A DNA stretch of 64,000 nucleotides from Kitasatospora phosalacinea (GTDB lineage: Bacteria; Actinomycetota; Actinomycetes; Streptomycetales; Streptomycetaceae): the NCBI RefSeq assembly GCF_000717185.1, contig NZ_JNYE01000070.1, positions 5,366-69,365 on the forward strand, in the 5' to 3' direction. The stretch's first letter is position 1, and each line of letters begins with the position of its first letter. Both the position numbers and the translations under genes were made by a program. The notes under the pieces were generated by a model, which saw nothing but the letters and a program-made list of their open reading frames with translations, had not been told where the DNA came from and did no database searches. Shown one piece after another: positions 57,356 through 64,000 of the stretch.

Positions 57356-58665
57356 CCACGACCCTCCCGAACACGGCGACGGGCCCGGACGCCGGAACGG
57401 ACGCGGGCCTCGTCTTCGACCGGCTGCGCCGCCACGCCTCCCCGAAGCTCGCCCTGACCGGCGGCTTCGTCGGGCGCGGCGCCGTCGAATCGGTCGCCGA
57501 GGGCTGCCGGGTGACGCTCTCCGACGGCCGCACCGCGCTGGACTTCGGCTCCTACGCCGTCACCCTGCTCGGCCACCGCCACCCCGCCGTCACCGCCGCC
57601 GTCCGCGCCCAACTGGACGCCATGCCGACCTCGACCCGCGCCCTGGCCAACCCGGTCGCCGCCGCGGCCGCGGCCCGGCTCAGCGGCTACCTCGGCGACG
57701 CGCTCCCCAAGGTCCACTTCGGCCTGAACGGCGCCGACGTGGTCGAAGTCGCGGTCAAACTGGCCCGGTTGGCGACCGGATGCCCCCGGGTGCTGGCCGT
57801 CCGCGGCGCCTTCCACGGCAAGTCGCTGGGCGCCCTCGCCCTCACCCACAGCCCGCTGTACCGGCGCGGCCTGCTCGGCAGCGAGGTCGACGTCGTGCAC
57901 GTCGACGCCGAGGACCCGGCGGCGGTCGGCCGGGAGACCGCGGGCGGCCGGGTGGCCGCGATCGTCTTCGAACCCGTCCAGGGCGAGAACGGCGCGCTGC
58001 CACTGCCCACCGGGGTGCTCCGGCAGTGGTGCGCGGACGCGGCCCGCGACGGCGCCTTCGTGATCGCCGACGAGATCCAGTGCGGCCTGCGCCGCTGCGG
58101 CGAACCCTCGGTCGCCCTCGCCGACGGCCTGCCCGTCGACGCCGTGCTGCTCGGCAAGCCGCTGGGCGGCGGCGTCGCCCCGCTCTCCGCCCTGCTGTGC
58201 TCCGAGCGCCTGTACGCGCCGCTGGCCGCCGACCCGTTCCTGCACTCGGCGACCTTCGGCGGCCACCCGCTGAGCTGCGCCGCCGTCCCCGCCGCCCTCG
58301 ACGCCATCGAGCAACTCGCGGACCACGGGCGCGAGTTGGCTGCCCGGCTGGACGCCGTGCTGGCCGACCTCCAGGCCCGCCACCCCGCGGTGGTGCGGGC
58401 TGTGCCGGGCCGCGGGCTGCTCCGCGGCCTCGACTGCACCTCCCCGCAGGCCGCGGGCACCACGGTGCTCGAACTCGCCGCCACCGGCCTGCTCGTCTCG
58501 CCCTGCCTCAGCCGCCCCACCACCGTCCGACTGCTGCCGCCGCTGATCACCACCCCGGCCCAACTCGCCGAAGCCGCAAGCATCCTGGACGCCGCACTGA
58601 CCACCACCGCCCGCACCCTGCCCGCCACCAGCACCGAAGGAGCGCACCCCGGTGCCCACCCGTGA
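57352..58665 (+). CDS. Class III PLP-dependent aminotransferase
   Basis: This 437-aa enzyme has fold-type I motifs: GLNGADVVEVAVKLAR near 120, RGAFHGKSLGAL near 150, FEPVQGENGA near 205, ADEIQCGLRR near 235 with the PLP Asp, and LLGKPLGGGVAP with the Schiff-base Lys near 267. The family uses omega-amines and aldehydes, so it could turn the aldehyde made by the downstream thioester reductase into a primary amine. GTGA overlap with the SRPBCC gene and 14-base overlap with the ACP gene. Confidence 0.92.
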   Translation: MTTTLPNTATGPDAGTDAGLVFDRLRRHASPKLALTGGFVGRGAVESVAEGCRVTLSDGRTALDFGSYAVTLLGHRHPAVTAAVRAQLDAMPTSTRALANPVAAAAAARLSGYLGDALPKVHFGLNGADVVEVAVKLARLATGCPRVLAVRGAFHGKSLGALALTHSPLYRRGLLGSEVDVVHVDAEDPAAVGRETAGGRVAAIVFEPVQGENGALPLPTGVLRQWCADAARDGAFVIADEIQCGLRRCGEPSVALADGLPVDAVLLGKPLGGGVAPLSALLCSERLYAPLAADPFLHSATFGGHPLSCAAVPAALDAIEQLADHGRELAARLDAVLADLQARHPAVVRAVPGRGLLRGLDCTSPQAAGTTVLELAATGLLVSPCLSRPTTVRLLPPLITTPAQLAEAASILDAALTTTARTLPATSTEGAHPGAHP

Positions 58666-59011
58666 GGAACTCGCCGCCACCGTCCGGACGGTCGTCTCCG
58701 ACGTGCTCGGCGCCGACCCGGAGGAACTGCGGGAACGGACCAGCCTGGCCGAGGAGTACGGCATCGACAGCCTCGAACTCATGGAGGTCGGCGCCCGGTT
58801 GGAACGCACCCTGCGCCTGCGGATCGACCCCGACGACCTGCTCTCGGCCCGCGACCTCGGCCACGCCGTCGACCTGCTGCACGCCCGCCTCGCCGACCCC
58901 GCCACCGCCGCACCCGGCAGCCGCACCGCCGACGCGGTGATCACCCTGACGCCCCCCGCCCCGGCTCCGGTCCCCACCCCGGCCGTCCCCGCCCCGGGCG
59001 GCCCCGCGTGA
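58652..59011 (+). CDS. Acyl carrier protein
   Basis: This 119-aa protein has an ACP domain in residues 1-80 with the phosphopantetheine Ser in YGIDSLELMEVG near 39. A Pro/Ala-rich tail (PPAPAPVPTPAVPAPGGPA) is unusual for a discrete ACP. It starts at a GTG with GAAGGAG upstream inside the aminotransferase 3' end and overlaps the ketosynthase start. It should carry the acyl chain for ketosynthase, dehydrogenase and reductase. Confidence 0.93.
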   Translation: MPTREELAATVRTVVSDVLGADPEELRERTSLAEEYGIDSLELMEVGARLERTLRLRIDPDDLLSARDLGHAVDLLHARLADPATAAPGSRTADAVITLTPPAPAPVPTPAVPAPGGPA

Positions 59012-60261
59012 GCGCCCCGCACCGGCACCCCTCGGGCGGCCACCGGGTCGCCGTCACCGGCATCGGCCTCAAGACCCCCGCGGGCCACACCCTCGACCAG
59101 GTGTACGCCGCGGTGCTGGCCGGCCGCCCCACCGCCACCCGGGTCGAACGGCTGGTGGAGGCCGACCTGCCGGTCCACTTCGCCTGCCTGGTACCGGAGT
59201 TCGACCCCGAGGCGTACCTCAGCCGCCGCGAGGCCCGGCAGATCGACCGCCCCGCGCAACTGCTGCTGTGCGCCGCCGACGACGCCCTGGCCGACGCCGC
59301 CCTGCCCGCCGGGCAGCCGCGCGACCGGATCGGCGTCCAGATCGGCACCGGCATCGGCGGCCTGTCCAGCATGGAGGCCGCCACCGCGGGCTACGTCGAC
59401 CGCCCCCGCGACCTGCCCGTGCACACCGTCCCCCGCACCATGGCCAACTCGCCCGCCTGCCGGGTCGCCCTGCGCCACGGCTTCCAGGGCGTCTGCACCA
59501 CCTACTCCAGCGCCTGCGCCAGCGGCGGCACCGCCCTCGGCGAGGCCGCCCGCCGGATCCGGCACGGCGAACTGGACGTCGCGGTGGCCGGCGGCGTCGA
59601 CGCGGCCGTCAGCACCGTGGTGATGGGCGCCTTCGCCCGGATGCGCGCCCTCTCCCAGCGCAACGGCCAACCCGCCCTGGCCAGCCGCCCGTTCGACGCC
59701 GACCGGGACGGCTTCGTGATGGGCGAGGGCGCCGCCGTCCTGGTCCTGGAGCGCTGGGAGTCGGCCCGCGCCCGCGGCGCCCGCATCCACGGCGAGATCG
59801 CGGGCTACGCCGAGAACTGCGACGCCTTCCACATCGCCGCCCCGCACGAGGACGGCGAGGTCGCCGCCCGCTGCATGCAGCGGGCCGTCGCCGACGCCGG
59901 ACTCTCCCTCGCCGACATCGGCCACATCAGCGCCCACGGCACCTCCACCGTCCCCGGCGACCGCGCCGAGGCCCGCGCCGTCGACCGCTGCTACCGCGGC
60001 CAGTCCCCGCCGGTCACCGCCGTCAAGGGCGTCACCGGCCACCTGATCGGCGCCGCGGGCGCCCTCGCCGCCGCCCTCGCCCTGCACTGCGCGGCCCGCG
60101 GCCTCGTCCCGCCGATCGCCAACCTGCACCACAGCCCCGAGGCCGACCTGGTCGACCTCGTCCACGGCACCCCGCGCGCCGTCGCTCCCGCACCCGTCCT
60201 CGCCAACGCCTTCGGCTTCGGCGGCCAGAACGCCTGCCTGGTGCTCGCACCCCCCACCTGA
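59008..60261 (+). CDS. Beta-ketoacyl-ACP synthase (FabF-like)
   Basis: This 417-aa thiolase-fold condensing enzyme has the active-site Cys in YSSACASGG near 171, His in ISAHGTSTV near 312, and His in GVTGHLIGAAG near 345. A terminal NAFGFGGQNA follows. The complete Cys-His-His triad indicates an active extender enzyme, not a chain-length factor. It would elongate the chain on the adjacent ACP; no acyltransferase is encoded nearby, so malonyl loading must come from primary metabolism. Confidence 0.94.
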   Translation: MSAPHRHPSGGHRVAVTGIGLKTPAGHTLDQVYAAVLAGRPTATRVERLVEADLPVHFACLVPEFDPEAYLSRREARQIDRPAQLLLCAADDALADAALPAGQPRDRIGVQIGTGIGGLSSMEAATAGYVDRPRDLPVHTVPRTMANSPACRVALRHGFQGVCTTYSSACASGGTALGEAARRIRHGELDVAVAGGVDAAVSTVVMGAFARMRALSQRNGQPALASRPFDADRDGFVMGEGAAVLVLERWESARARGARIHGEIAGYAENCDAFHIAAPHEDGEVAARCMQRAVADAGLSLADIGHISAHGTSTVPGDRAEARAVDRCYRGQSPPVTAVKGVTGHLIGAAGALAAALALHCAARGLVPPIANLHHSPEADLVDLVHGTPRAVAPAPVLANAFGFGGQNACLVLAPPT

Positions 60262-60283
60262 CCCGTCCGAGAGGGAGCCACCC

Positions 60284-61321
60284 ATGCGCGTCCTGCTCAC
60301 CGGGGCGACCGGTGTCGTCGGCACCGAACTCGCCCACCAGCTACGGGCCGCGGCCCCCGAACACGGCCGCCCGCTCGACCTCGTCCCCGTCGCCCGCCGC
60401 GGCGACGGCGTCGTGCACTGGCGGATGGGCACCGAACCGCCGCCCGCCGCCCTCACCGGGCACTGGGACGTCATCGTGCACGCCGCCGCCAGCACCCGCT
60501 GGACCCTCGGCCGCGACGAGGCCACCGCCGCCAACCTCGACCCGCTGCGCGCCGTCCTCGCCCTCGCCGACCCCGACACCCACCTCGTCCAGGTCTCCAC
60601 CGCGTACGTCGGCGGCGACCGCAACCCCGAGGACCTGCGCGGCAGCGAGTTCGCGGGCTACCGCAACGGCTACGAGTGGTCCAAGGCCCGCTGCGAGGAA
60701 CTCGCCCGCGAACTCCACCCCGGCCCGCTCACCCTGGTCCGCCCGCCCCTGGTGGTCGGCCGCCGCCGCACCGGCGAGATCGCCCGCTTCTCCGGCCCCT
60801 ACACGATGCTGCAGGCCCTGGTCTCCGGCACCGCCGCCGTGGTCGTCGGCGACCCCGCCGGCCACGCCGAGATCAGCCCCGTCGACGAGGTCGCCGCCGC
60901 ACTGACCGCCGCCGTCCTCACCCCGCCCCCCGACCGCCCCCGCACCGAGGTGATCGCCGCCGGGCCCGACAGCCTCGACCTCGCCACCCTGGTCGACGTC
61001 ATCCTCGACACCCTCAACGCCTTCCGCGCCGCCCACGGCACCGCCCCCCTGGACCGCCCGCCGCTGGTCCCCACCGAGAGCTGGAACCGCTTCTTCCTCC
61101 CGCTCTGCGAACGGCACCTCTCGCCCGTCCAGAACCAGGCCGTCAAGCTCCTCGCCATGTTCCAGAGCTACACCAGCATGCGCCGCCCCTTCACCCCCAC
61201 CTGGAAGGTCCCCGACCCGGCCACCGCCATGGCCGCCTCCGTCCACCACTGGGCCACCCGCCGCCCCCGCCTCGCCCTCGCCCGCCCCGAACCCTGGACC
61301 CTCCTCGGCCCCGGCCGCTGA
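60284..61321 (+). CDS. NAD(P)-dependent thioester reductase (FAR-like SDR)
   Basis: This 345-aa extended short-chain dehydrogenase has the N-terminal motif LLTGATGVVG, the Ser region QVSTAYVGG near 107 and the Tyr/Lys pair in GYEWSKARCE near 127. A C-terminal region (FFLPLCERHL, YTSMRRPFTP) recalls fatty-acyl reductases. It should reduce ACP-bound acyl thioester to aldehyde. With the aminotransferase it would equal the two halves of tambjamine TamH, which reduces and transaminates an ACP-bound fatty acid. GAGAGGGAG precedes the ATG. Confidence 0.85.
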   Translation: MRVLLTGATGVVGTELAHQLRAAAPEHGRPLDLVPVARRGDGVVHWRMGTEPPPAALTGHWDVIVHAAASTRWTLGRDEATAANLDPLRAVLALADPDTHLVQVSTAYVGGDRNPEDLRGSEFAGYRNGYEWSKARCEELARELHPGPLTLVRPPLVVGRRRTGEIARFSGPYTMLQALVSGTAAVVVGDPAGHAEISPVDEVAAALTAAVLTPPPDRPRTEVIAAGPDSLDLATLVDVILDTLNAFRAAHGTAPLDRPPLVPTESWNRFFLPLCERHLSPVQNQAVKLLAMFQSYTSMRRPFTPTWKVPDPATAMAASVHHWATRRPRLALARPEPWTLLGPGR

Positions 61322-61354
61322 ACGCACCCGCCGGTGCGCCCAGCGGCCGGGGCC
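61307..61354. terminator. Bidirectional hairpin between reductase and xylanase genes
   Basis: A perfect 13-base-pair stem (ggccccggccgct/agcggccggggcc) spans the reductase stop, with a nested GCACC/GGTGC stem in its loop. It separates convergent transcription units. Confidence 0.75.
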
Positions 61355-61372
61355 GCAGGGGGGCGTCCGTCG

Positions 61373-61471
61373 TCAGCTGGTGGTGCAGCTGACGGTGGGC
61401 CAGGTGGTGGAGCCGTTCTTCATGATGGTCATGCCCCAGTTGTTGCCGGAGCCGTTGGGGGTGGCGACCAG
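61373..61471 (-). repeat. 99-bp repeat, copy 1 (CBM 3' end)
   Basis: Base-for-base identical to 62644-62742. On the minus strand one frame reads [14 protein letters not shown] then NGSTTWPTVSCTTS and stops, the typical end of a carbohydrate-binding module. That frame is not the one in which the upstream xylanase enters. Confidence 0.95.
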
Positions 61472-62211
61472 CTCCAGGACTGGCCCGCGGAGAGCGACGC
61501 CGTGCAGCCGCCGCCGGTGCCGCCGCCGCCCGTGCCGCCACCGCCGGTGCCGCCACCGCCGGTGGAGGAGCCCAGGGTGATGTTGGAGTTGCCGCTGCTC
61601 TGGTAGCCCTCGGTGGCCAGGATCTCGTAGTTCATGGTGCCGAGGTTCATGCCGTGCTGGGCCCAGGCGTCGAAGTGGTTGCCGACGCTGATGGTGCCGC
61701 CGGTGCGCTTGGACTGGCGGACGCTCCAGTACTGGTTGAAGGTCTTGTTGCCCTCGATGGAGGGGGCGTTGTAGCGGGTGGTCTCGTAGATGTCGTAGGT
61801 GCCGCCGTCGGTGGTGACGGTGCCCTTGTAGGTGCCGGTGGGCTTGTAGGAGCCGTAGTTCTCGACCACGTAGTACTCGACCAGCGGGTTGGTGGTCCAG
61901 CCGTAGAGCGACAGGTAGGCGTTGCCGTTGGTGCTCCAGGTGCCGGAGTACGTCACCGGGTTGCGCGAGCCGGTGCTCCAGCCCTTGCCCGCGACGAAGT
62001 TGCCGACGTTGGTCCAGGAGGTGGTGTAGTTGCCGCCGCCGTTCAGGGACATCGAGGACGAGCCGCTGCCGTCGCTCCAGAACGAGTAGAAGTACCCGCC
62101 GTCGTTGCCGGTCTGGTTGCTGCTGATGGTCGCCGCGTCGGCGGTGCCGGGCAGCAGGACGACGGCGGCCAGGGCGAGCGGGAGGATGCGGGCCTTGTGG
62201 GGGATCTTCAC
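61429..62211 (-). CDS. GH11 endo-1,4-beta-xylanase, CBM truncated by frameshift
   Basis: This secreted xylanase is about 260 aa as read. A signal peptide (1-26, ending TADA) leads to the GH11 jelly-roll domain, from [17 protein letters not shown] to [11 protein letters not shown]. The nucleophile Glu is in [11 protein letters not shown] and the acid/base Glu in [16 protein letters not shown] linker leads to [11 protein letters not shown], the start of a binding module. The frame then runs into [12 protein letters not shown] and stops. The module's end exists in another frame in the 99-bp repeat, so about 50 residues and the frame are lost. GTG start. The catalytic domain looks intact. Confidence 0.9.
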   Translation of the reverse strand: MKIPHKARILPLALAAVVLLPGTADAATISSNQTGNDGGYFYSFWSDGSGSSSMSLNGGGNYTTSWTNVGNFVAGKGWSTGSRNPVTYSGTWSTNGNAYLSLYGWTTNPLVEYYVVENYGSYKPTGTYKGTVTTDGGTYDIYETTRYNAPSIEGNKTFNQYWSVRQSKRTGGTISVGNHFDAWAQHGMNLGTMNYEILATEGYQSSGNSNITLGSSTGGGGTGGGGTGGGGTGGGCTASLSAGQSWSWSPPPTAPATTGA

Positions 62212-62643
62212 GGGGCGATCCGTTCTGTGGGTGGGTGGGGGAGCGGGCCGTGGGGGTCCGGCGACAGTGTTGGGCGGTGCCGGACGGGCTGTCAACACTT
62301 TCGACAGCAATTCCGAATGCGTCGGCTGTCTAGGAGTTGAGGTTCCGTCAGAGAAATTGCTGGTCAGAGCCGATGTCGCCGGACGAGAGAGAGGAGAGTC
62401 GAACGTCGCGCGTGCGCGTTCGATGGCGCCGGGCGGCCCAGTGGGACACAATTTTCGGTGAGGGTGCTTCGAAAGTTTCGAAACCGAAGGAGGGCATGGC
62501 GGGCCACCGGGGCGGTGGAATGCACGCCCGGGAGGTGGGGGATGCGCGGCCGTCGCGGCCGTTGAAGTACGTGCACGACTGAGTCGGTTCCGCTTTCCCC
62601 GCACGCCCCGGGGAAAGCGATTTCCGGCTGCCCGGAATCGGGT
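62212..62643 (-). promoter_or_regulatory. Xylanase upstream region with CGAAA-G-TTTCG palindrome
   Basis: This AT-richer gap holds an 11-base palindrome CGAAAGTTTCG at 62470-62480, extended as TTCGAAAGTTTCGAAA, and related TTTCGA elements near 62302. Such CGAA/TTCG repeats resemble operators of xylan-utilisation regulators in streptomycetes; the exact regulator is an inference. No gene was recognised here. Confidence 0.5.
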
Positions 62644-62742
62644 TCAGCTGGTGGTGCAGCTGACGGTGGGCCAGGTGGTGGAGCCGTTCTTCATGATGGT
62701 CATGCCCCAGTTGTTGCCGGAGCCGTTGGGGGTGGCGACCAG
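62644..62742 (-). repeat. 99-bp repeat, copy 2 (CBM 3' end)
   Basis: Identical to 61373-61471. It is the 3' end of the deacetylase locus. As at copy 1, the upstream gene enters it in the wrong frame. Confidence 0.95.
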
Positions 62743-63491
62743 CCGCCCGTGCCGCCGGTGGTGCCGCCGGTGGTGCCGCCCGTGCCGCCGCCGCTGTCGG
62801 TGGGGGCGACCGCGTGGCCGGTCTGCGGGGAGATCATGCCTGCGCACAGGCCGCGGGAGGCCAGGTTCTGGGCGATCTGCGGGATGGCCGCGAGGGTGTT
62901 GGCGGGCCACTCGTGCATCAGGATGACCTGGCCGTTGCCCAGGCGGCCGACGGCCTGGACGATCGCGGCGGTGGTGGCGCCGTTCCAGTCCTGCGAGTCG
63001 ACGTCCCAGATCACCTCGGTCAGGCCGTACTTGGCCTCGACCGTCTTCAGGGTCGCGTTGGTCTCGCCGTACGGCGGGCGGAAGAGCTTGGGCGTGCCGC
63101 CGCCCGCGTTGGCGATGGCGGACTGGGTGTTGCCGACCTCGGAGTCGATCTGGGCCTGGCTCTGCTGGATCAGGTGGGGGTGGGTGTAGCTGTGGTTGCC
63201 GACCCACATCCCGGCCGCCACCTCGGCCCTGACCTGGGCCGGGTAGGCGGCCGCGTACTGGCCCTCGTTGAACATGGTGGCCCGCAGCCCGTTCTGCTGG
63301 AGGGCGTTGAGCAGGGCGGGGGTGTGGTCGTTGGAGGGGCCGTCGTCGAAGGTGAGCCCGACGTAGCCGGTGCAGCCCGCCGCCCGGGCCGGGGTGGGGT
63401 CGGCGGCGGTGAGGGTCAGGCCGGTCGCCAGGGTGGCGGCGACGGCCAGGGCCGCGACCAGCGGGCGCGGCGAGAGGCTGGTGATGCGCAT
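62700..63491 (-). CDS. CE4 polysaccharide deacetylase (acetylxylan esterase-like), CBM lost
   Basis: This 263-aa secreted NodB-domain enzyme has a signal peptide of about 38 residues (to PARA). The metal motifs are TFDDGPSNDH, HSYTHPHL and the catalytic loop FRPPYGETNA, followed by DVDSQDWNGA and VILMHEW. It probably removes acetyl groups from xylan next to the xylanase, as AxeA does beside XlnB in S. lividans. A GGTGGTTGG linker should lead to a binding module. Instead the frame continues [13 protein letters not shown] and stops, with the module end out of frame. An ATG start follows GAGGAG. Confidence 0.9.
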   Translation of the reverse strand: MRITSLSPRPLVAALAVAATLATGLTLTAADPTPARAAGCTGYVGLTFDDGPSNDHTPALLNALQQNGLRATMFNEGQYAAAYPAQVRAEVAAGMWVGNHSYTHPHLIQQSQAQIDSEVGNTQSAIANAGGGTPKLFRPPYGETNATLKTVEAKYGLTEVIWDVDSQDWNGATTAAIVQAVGRLGNGQVILMHEWPANTLAAIPQIAQNLASRGLCAGMISPQTGHAVAPTDSGGGTGGTTGGTTGGTGGWSPPPTAPATTGA

Positions 63492-63597
63492 GGGGGTGCG
63501 ACTCCTCGTGGTTCGCTGGGGAGCCCGGGAGGCGGATGGAACCGGCGACCCGGCTCGGGGAAGTCGGCGACGGCCGACTGCGACGAGTTTTGACCCG

Positions 63598-63612
63598 GAC
63601 ACTTCGAGTGTC
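63598..63612. promoter_or_regulatory. Inverted repeat upstream of deacetylase
   Basis: GACACT-TCG-AGTGTC is a perfect 6-base inverted repeat about 107 bases upstream of the start, in an AT-rich promoter area that also has ATTCGAAAAATCG. A candidate operator for xylan-dependent control. Confidence 0.45.
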
Positions 63613-63639
63613 AATGACCCGGTTGAAACTTTCTGCCGA

Positions 63640-64000
63640 CATTCGAAAAATCGCAGCAATGGCGGCCGGAAACGGCGGGTGCGTCCCGCGCGGGGGCGCC
63701 GAACGCGGACCGATCGAGTTTCGGAGGTCGGCGTCGGACGGGGCCGACAGCGGGCCGGCGGTGGGTCAACGGGGGCCGACAGTGGGCCGACGGTGGGTCA
63801 ACGGCCGGACGGGAAGCCTGGATCGGCCGTCGGCGGGTTCCGCGTCGTTGCGGGCCGACGGCCGATCGGCCCGTCCACCGCCCCTGCGCGTCCCGGAACG
63901 GGGCGCGCAGGGGCGGTGGACGGGGTACCGCGGACCGGGCGGGCGAAGCGGGGTGCCTCCCGGGCGGCGGAGCGGTGGGGTGGGGCGGTGGGGCGGTGGG
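63640..64000. other. Gene-free end of window with direct repeats
   Basis: No credible gene was seen. Two copies of a about 35-base unit (gggccgacagtgggccgacg-like, ending gtgggtcaacgg) lie around 63728-63802. A strong hairpin follows. Confidence 0.6.
63871..63923. terminator. Very strong 20-bp stem hairpin
   Basis: ccgtccaccgcccctgcgcg pairs perfectly with its reverse complement across a 13-base loop. It probably terminates a gene coming from beyond the right edge. Confidence 0.75.

Overview
The window is very GC-rich actinobacterial DNA with GTG/TTG starts, tightly overlapping stop-start pairs and many multi-gene regulators. Together with SARP and LAL regulators, CBM2-carrying secreted cellulases/xylanases and several biosynthetic clusters, this points to a Streptomyces- or Kitasatospora-type organism. 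No RNA genes, insertion sequences or CRISPR arrays were recognised.

Region 1 (1-17.4 kb) is the right-hand part of a polyketide/non-ribosomal peptide cluster. It holds the 3' end of a modular PKS, an FAD monooxygenase, a P450 with its ferredoxin, an MFS exporter, an alpha/beta-hydrolase with a Cys nucleophile (GFCVG) resembling the TrdC/SlgL Dieckmann cyclases, and a stand-alone C-A-PCP NRPS whose A domain reads as glycine-specific. A SARP regulator, a TetR/MFS pair with a visible operator, a LAL regulator, a type II thioesterase and a DUF6059 protein follow. The likely product is a 3-acyl tetramic acid.

Region 2 (17.5-30.6 kb) is mixed. It contains an alpha/beta hydrolase, remnants of an HxlR regulator and a frameshifted esterase, a CPBP protease-histidine kinase-response regulator operon, an HD-domain nucleotidase, a cellulose-utilisation pair (AA10 LPMO-CBM2 and a CBM2/Cip1-like protein) behind a perfect CebR-type palindrome, and two LuxR-type regulators.

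Region 3 (30.6-53.0 kb) is a divergent RiPP cluster around one 69-aa precursor (42515-42724). The rightward arm is a complete thiopeptide tool set: pyridine synthase, LanB glutamylation domain, RRE/ocin-ThiF protein, YcaO with C-terminal PxPxP, azoline dehydrogenase and elimination domain, mostly joined by 4-base overlaps. The leftward arm holds a DrrAB-like ABC exporter, a catalytic/non-catalytic M16 peptidase pair, a luciferase-like flavin enzyme, and a second divergent copy of LanB, RRE/ThiF and dehydrogenase without a YcaO. The precursor has a lactazole-like leader motif (ALPDMGAS) but an unusually long downstream segment ending in STSSSCC.

Region 4 (53.2-61.3 kb), on the same strand, encodes a P450, an acyl-CoA-dehydrogenase-like protein, a FemAB-like transferase, an SRPBCC protein, a class III aminotransferase, an ACP, a ketosynthase and a thioester reductase. 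This set could make and use an ACP-derived fatty amine, as in tambjamine biosynthesis. If it belongs to the RiPP cluster, a lipidated or alkylamine-modified azole peptide would result; this hybrid is the most interesting hypothesis here.

Region 5 (61.4-64 kb) carries a GH11 xylanase and a CE4 polysaccharide deacetylase. Both end in the same 99-bp sequence and both have a carbohydrate-binding module broken at the same base.
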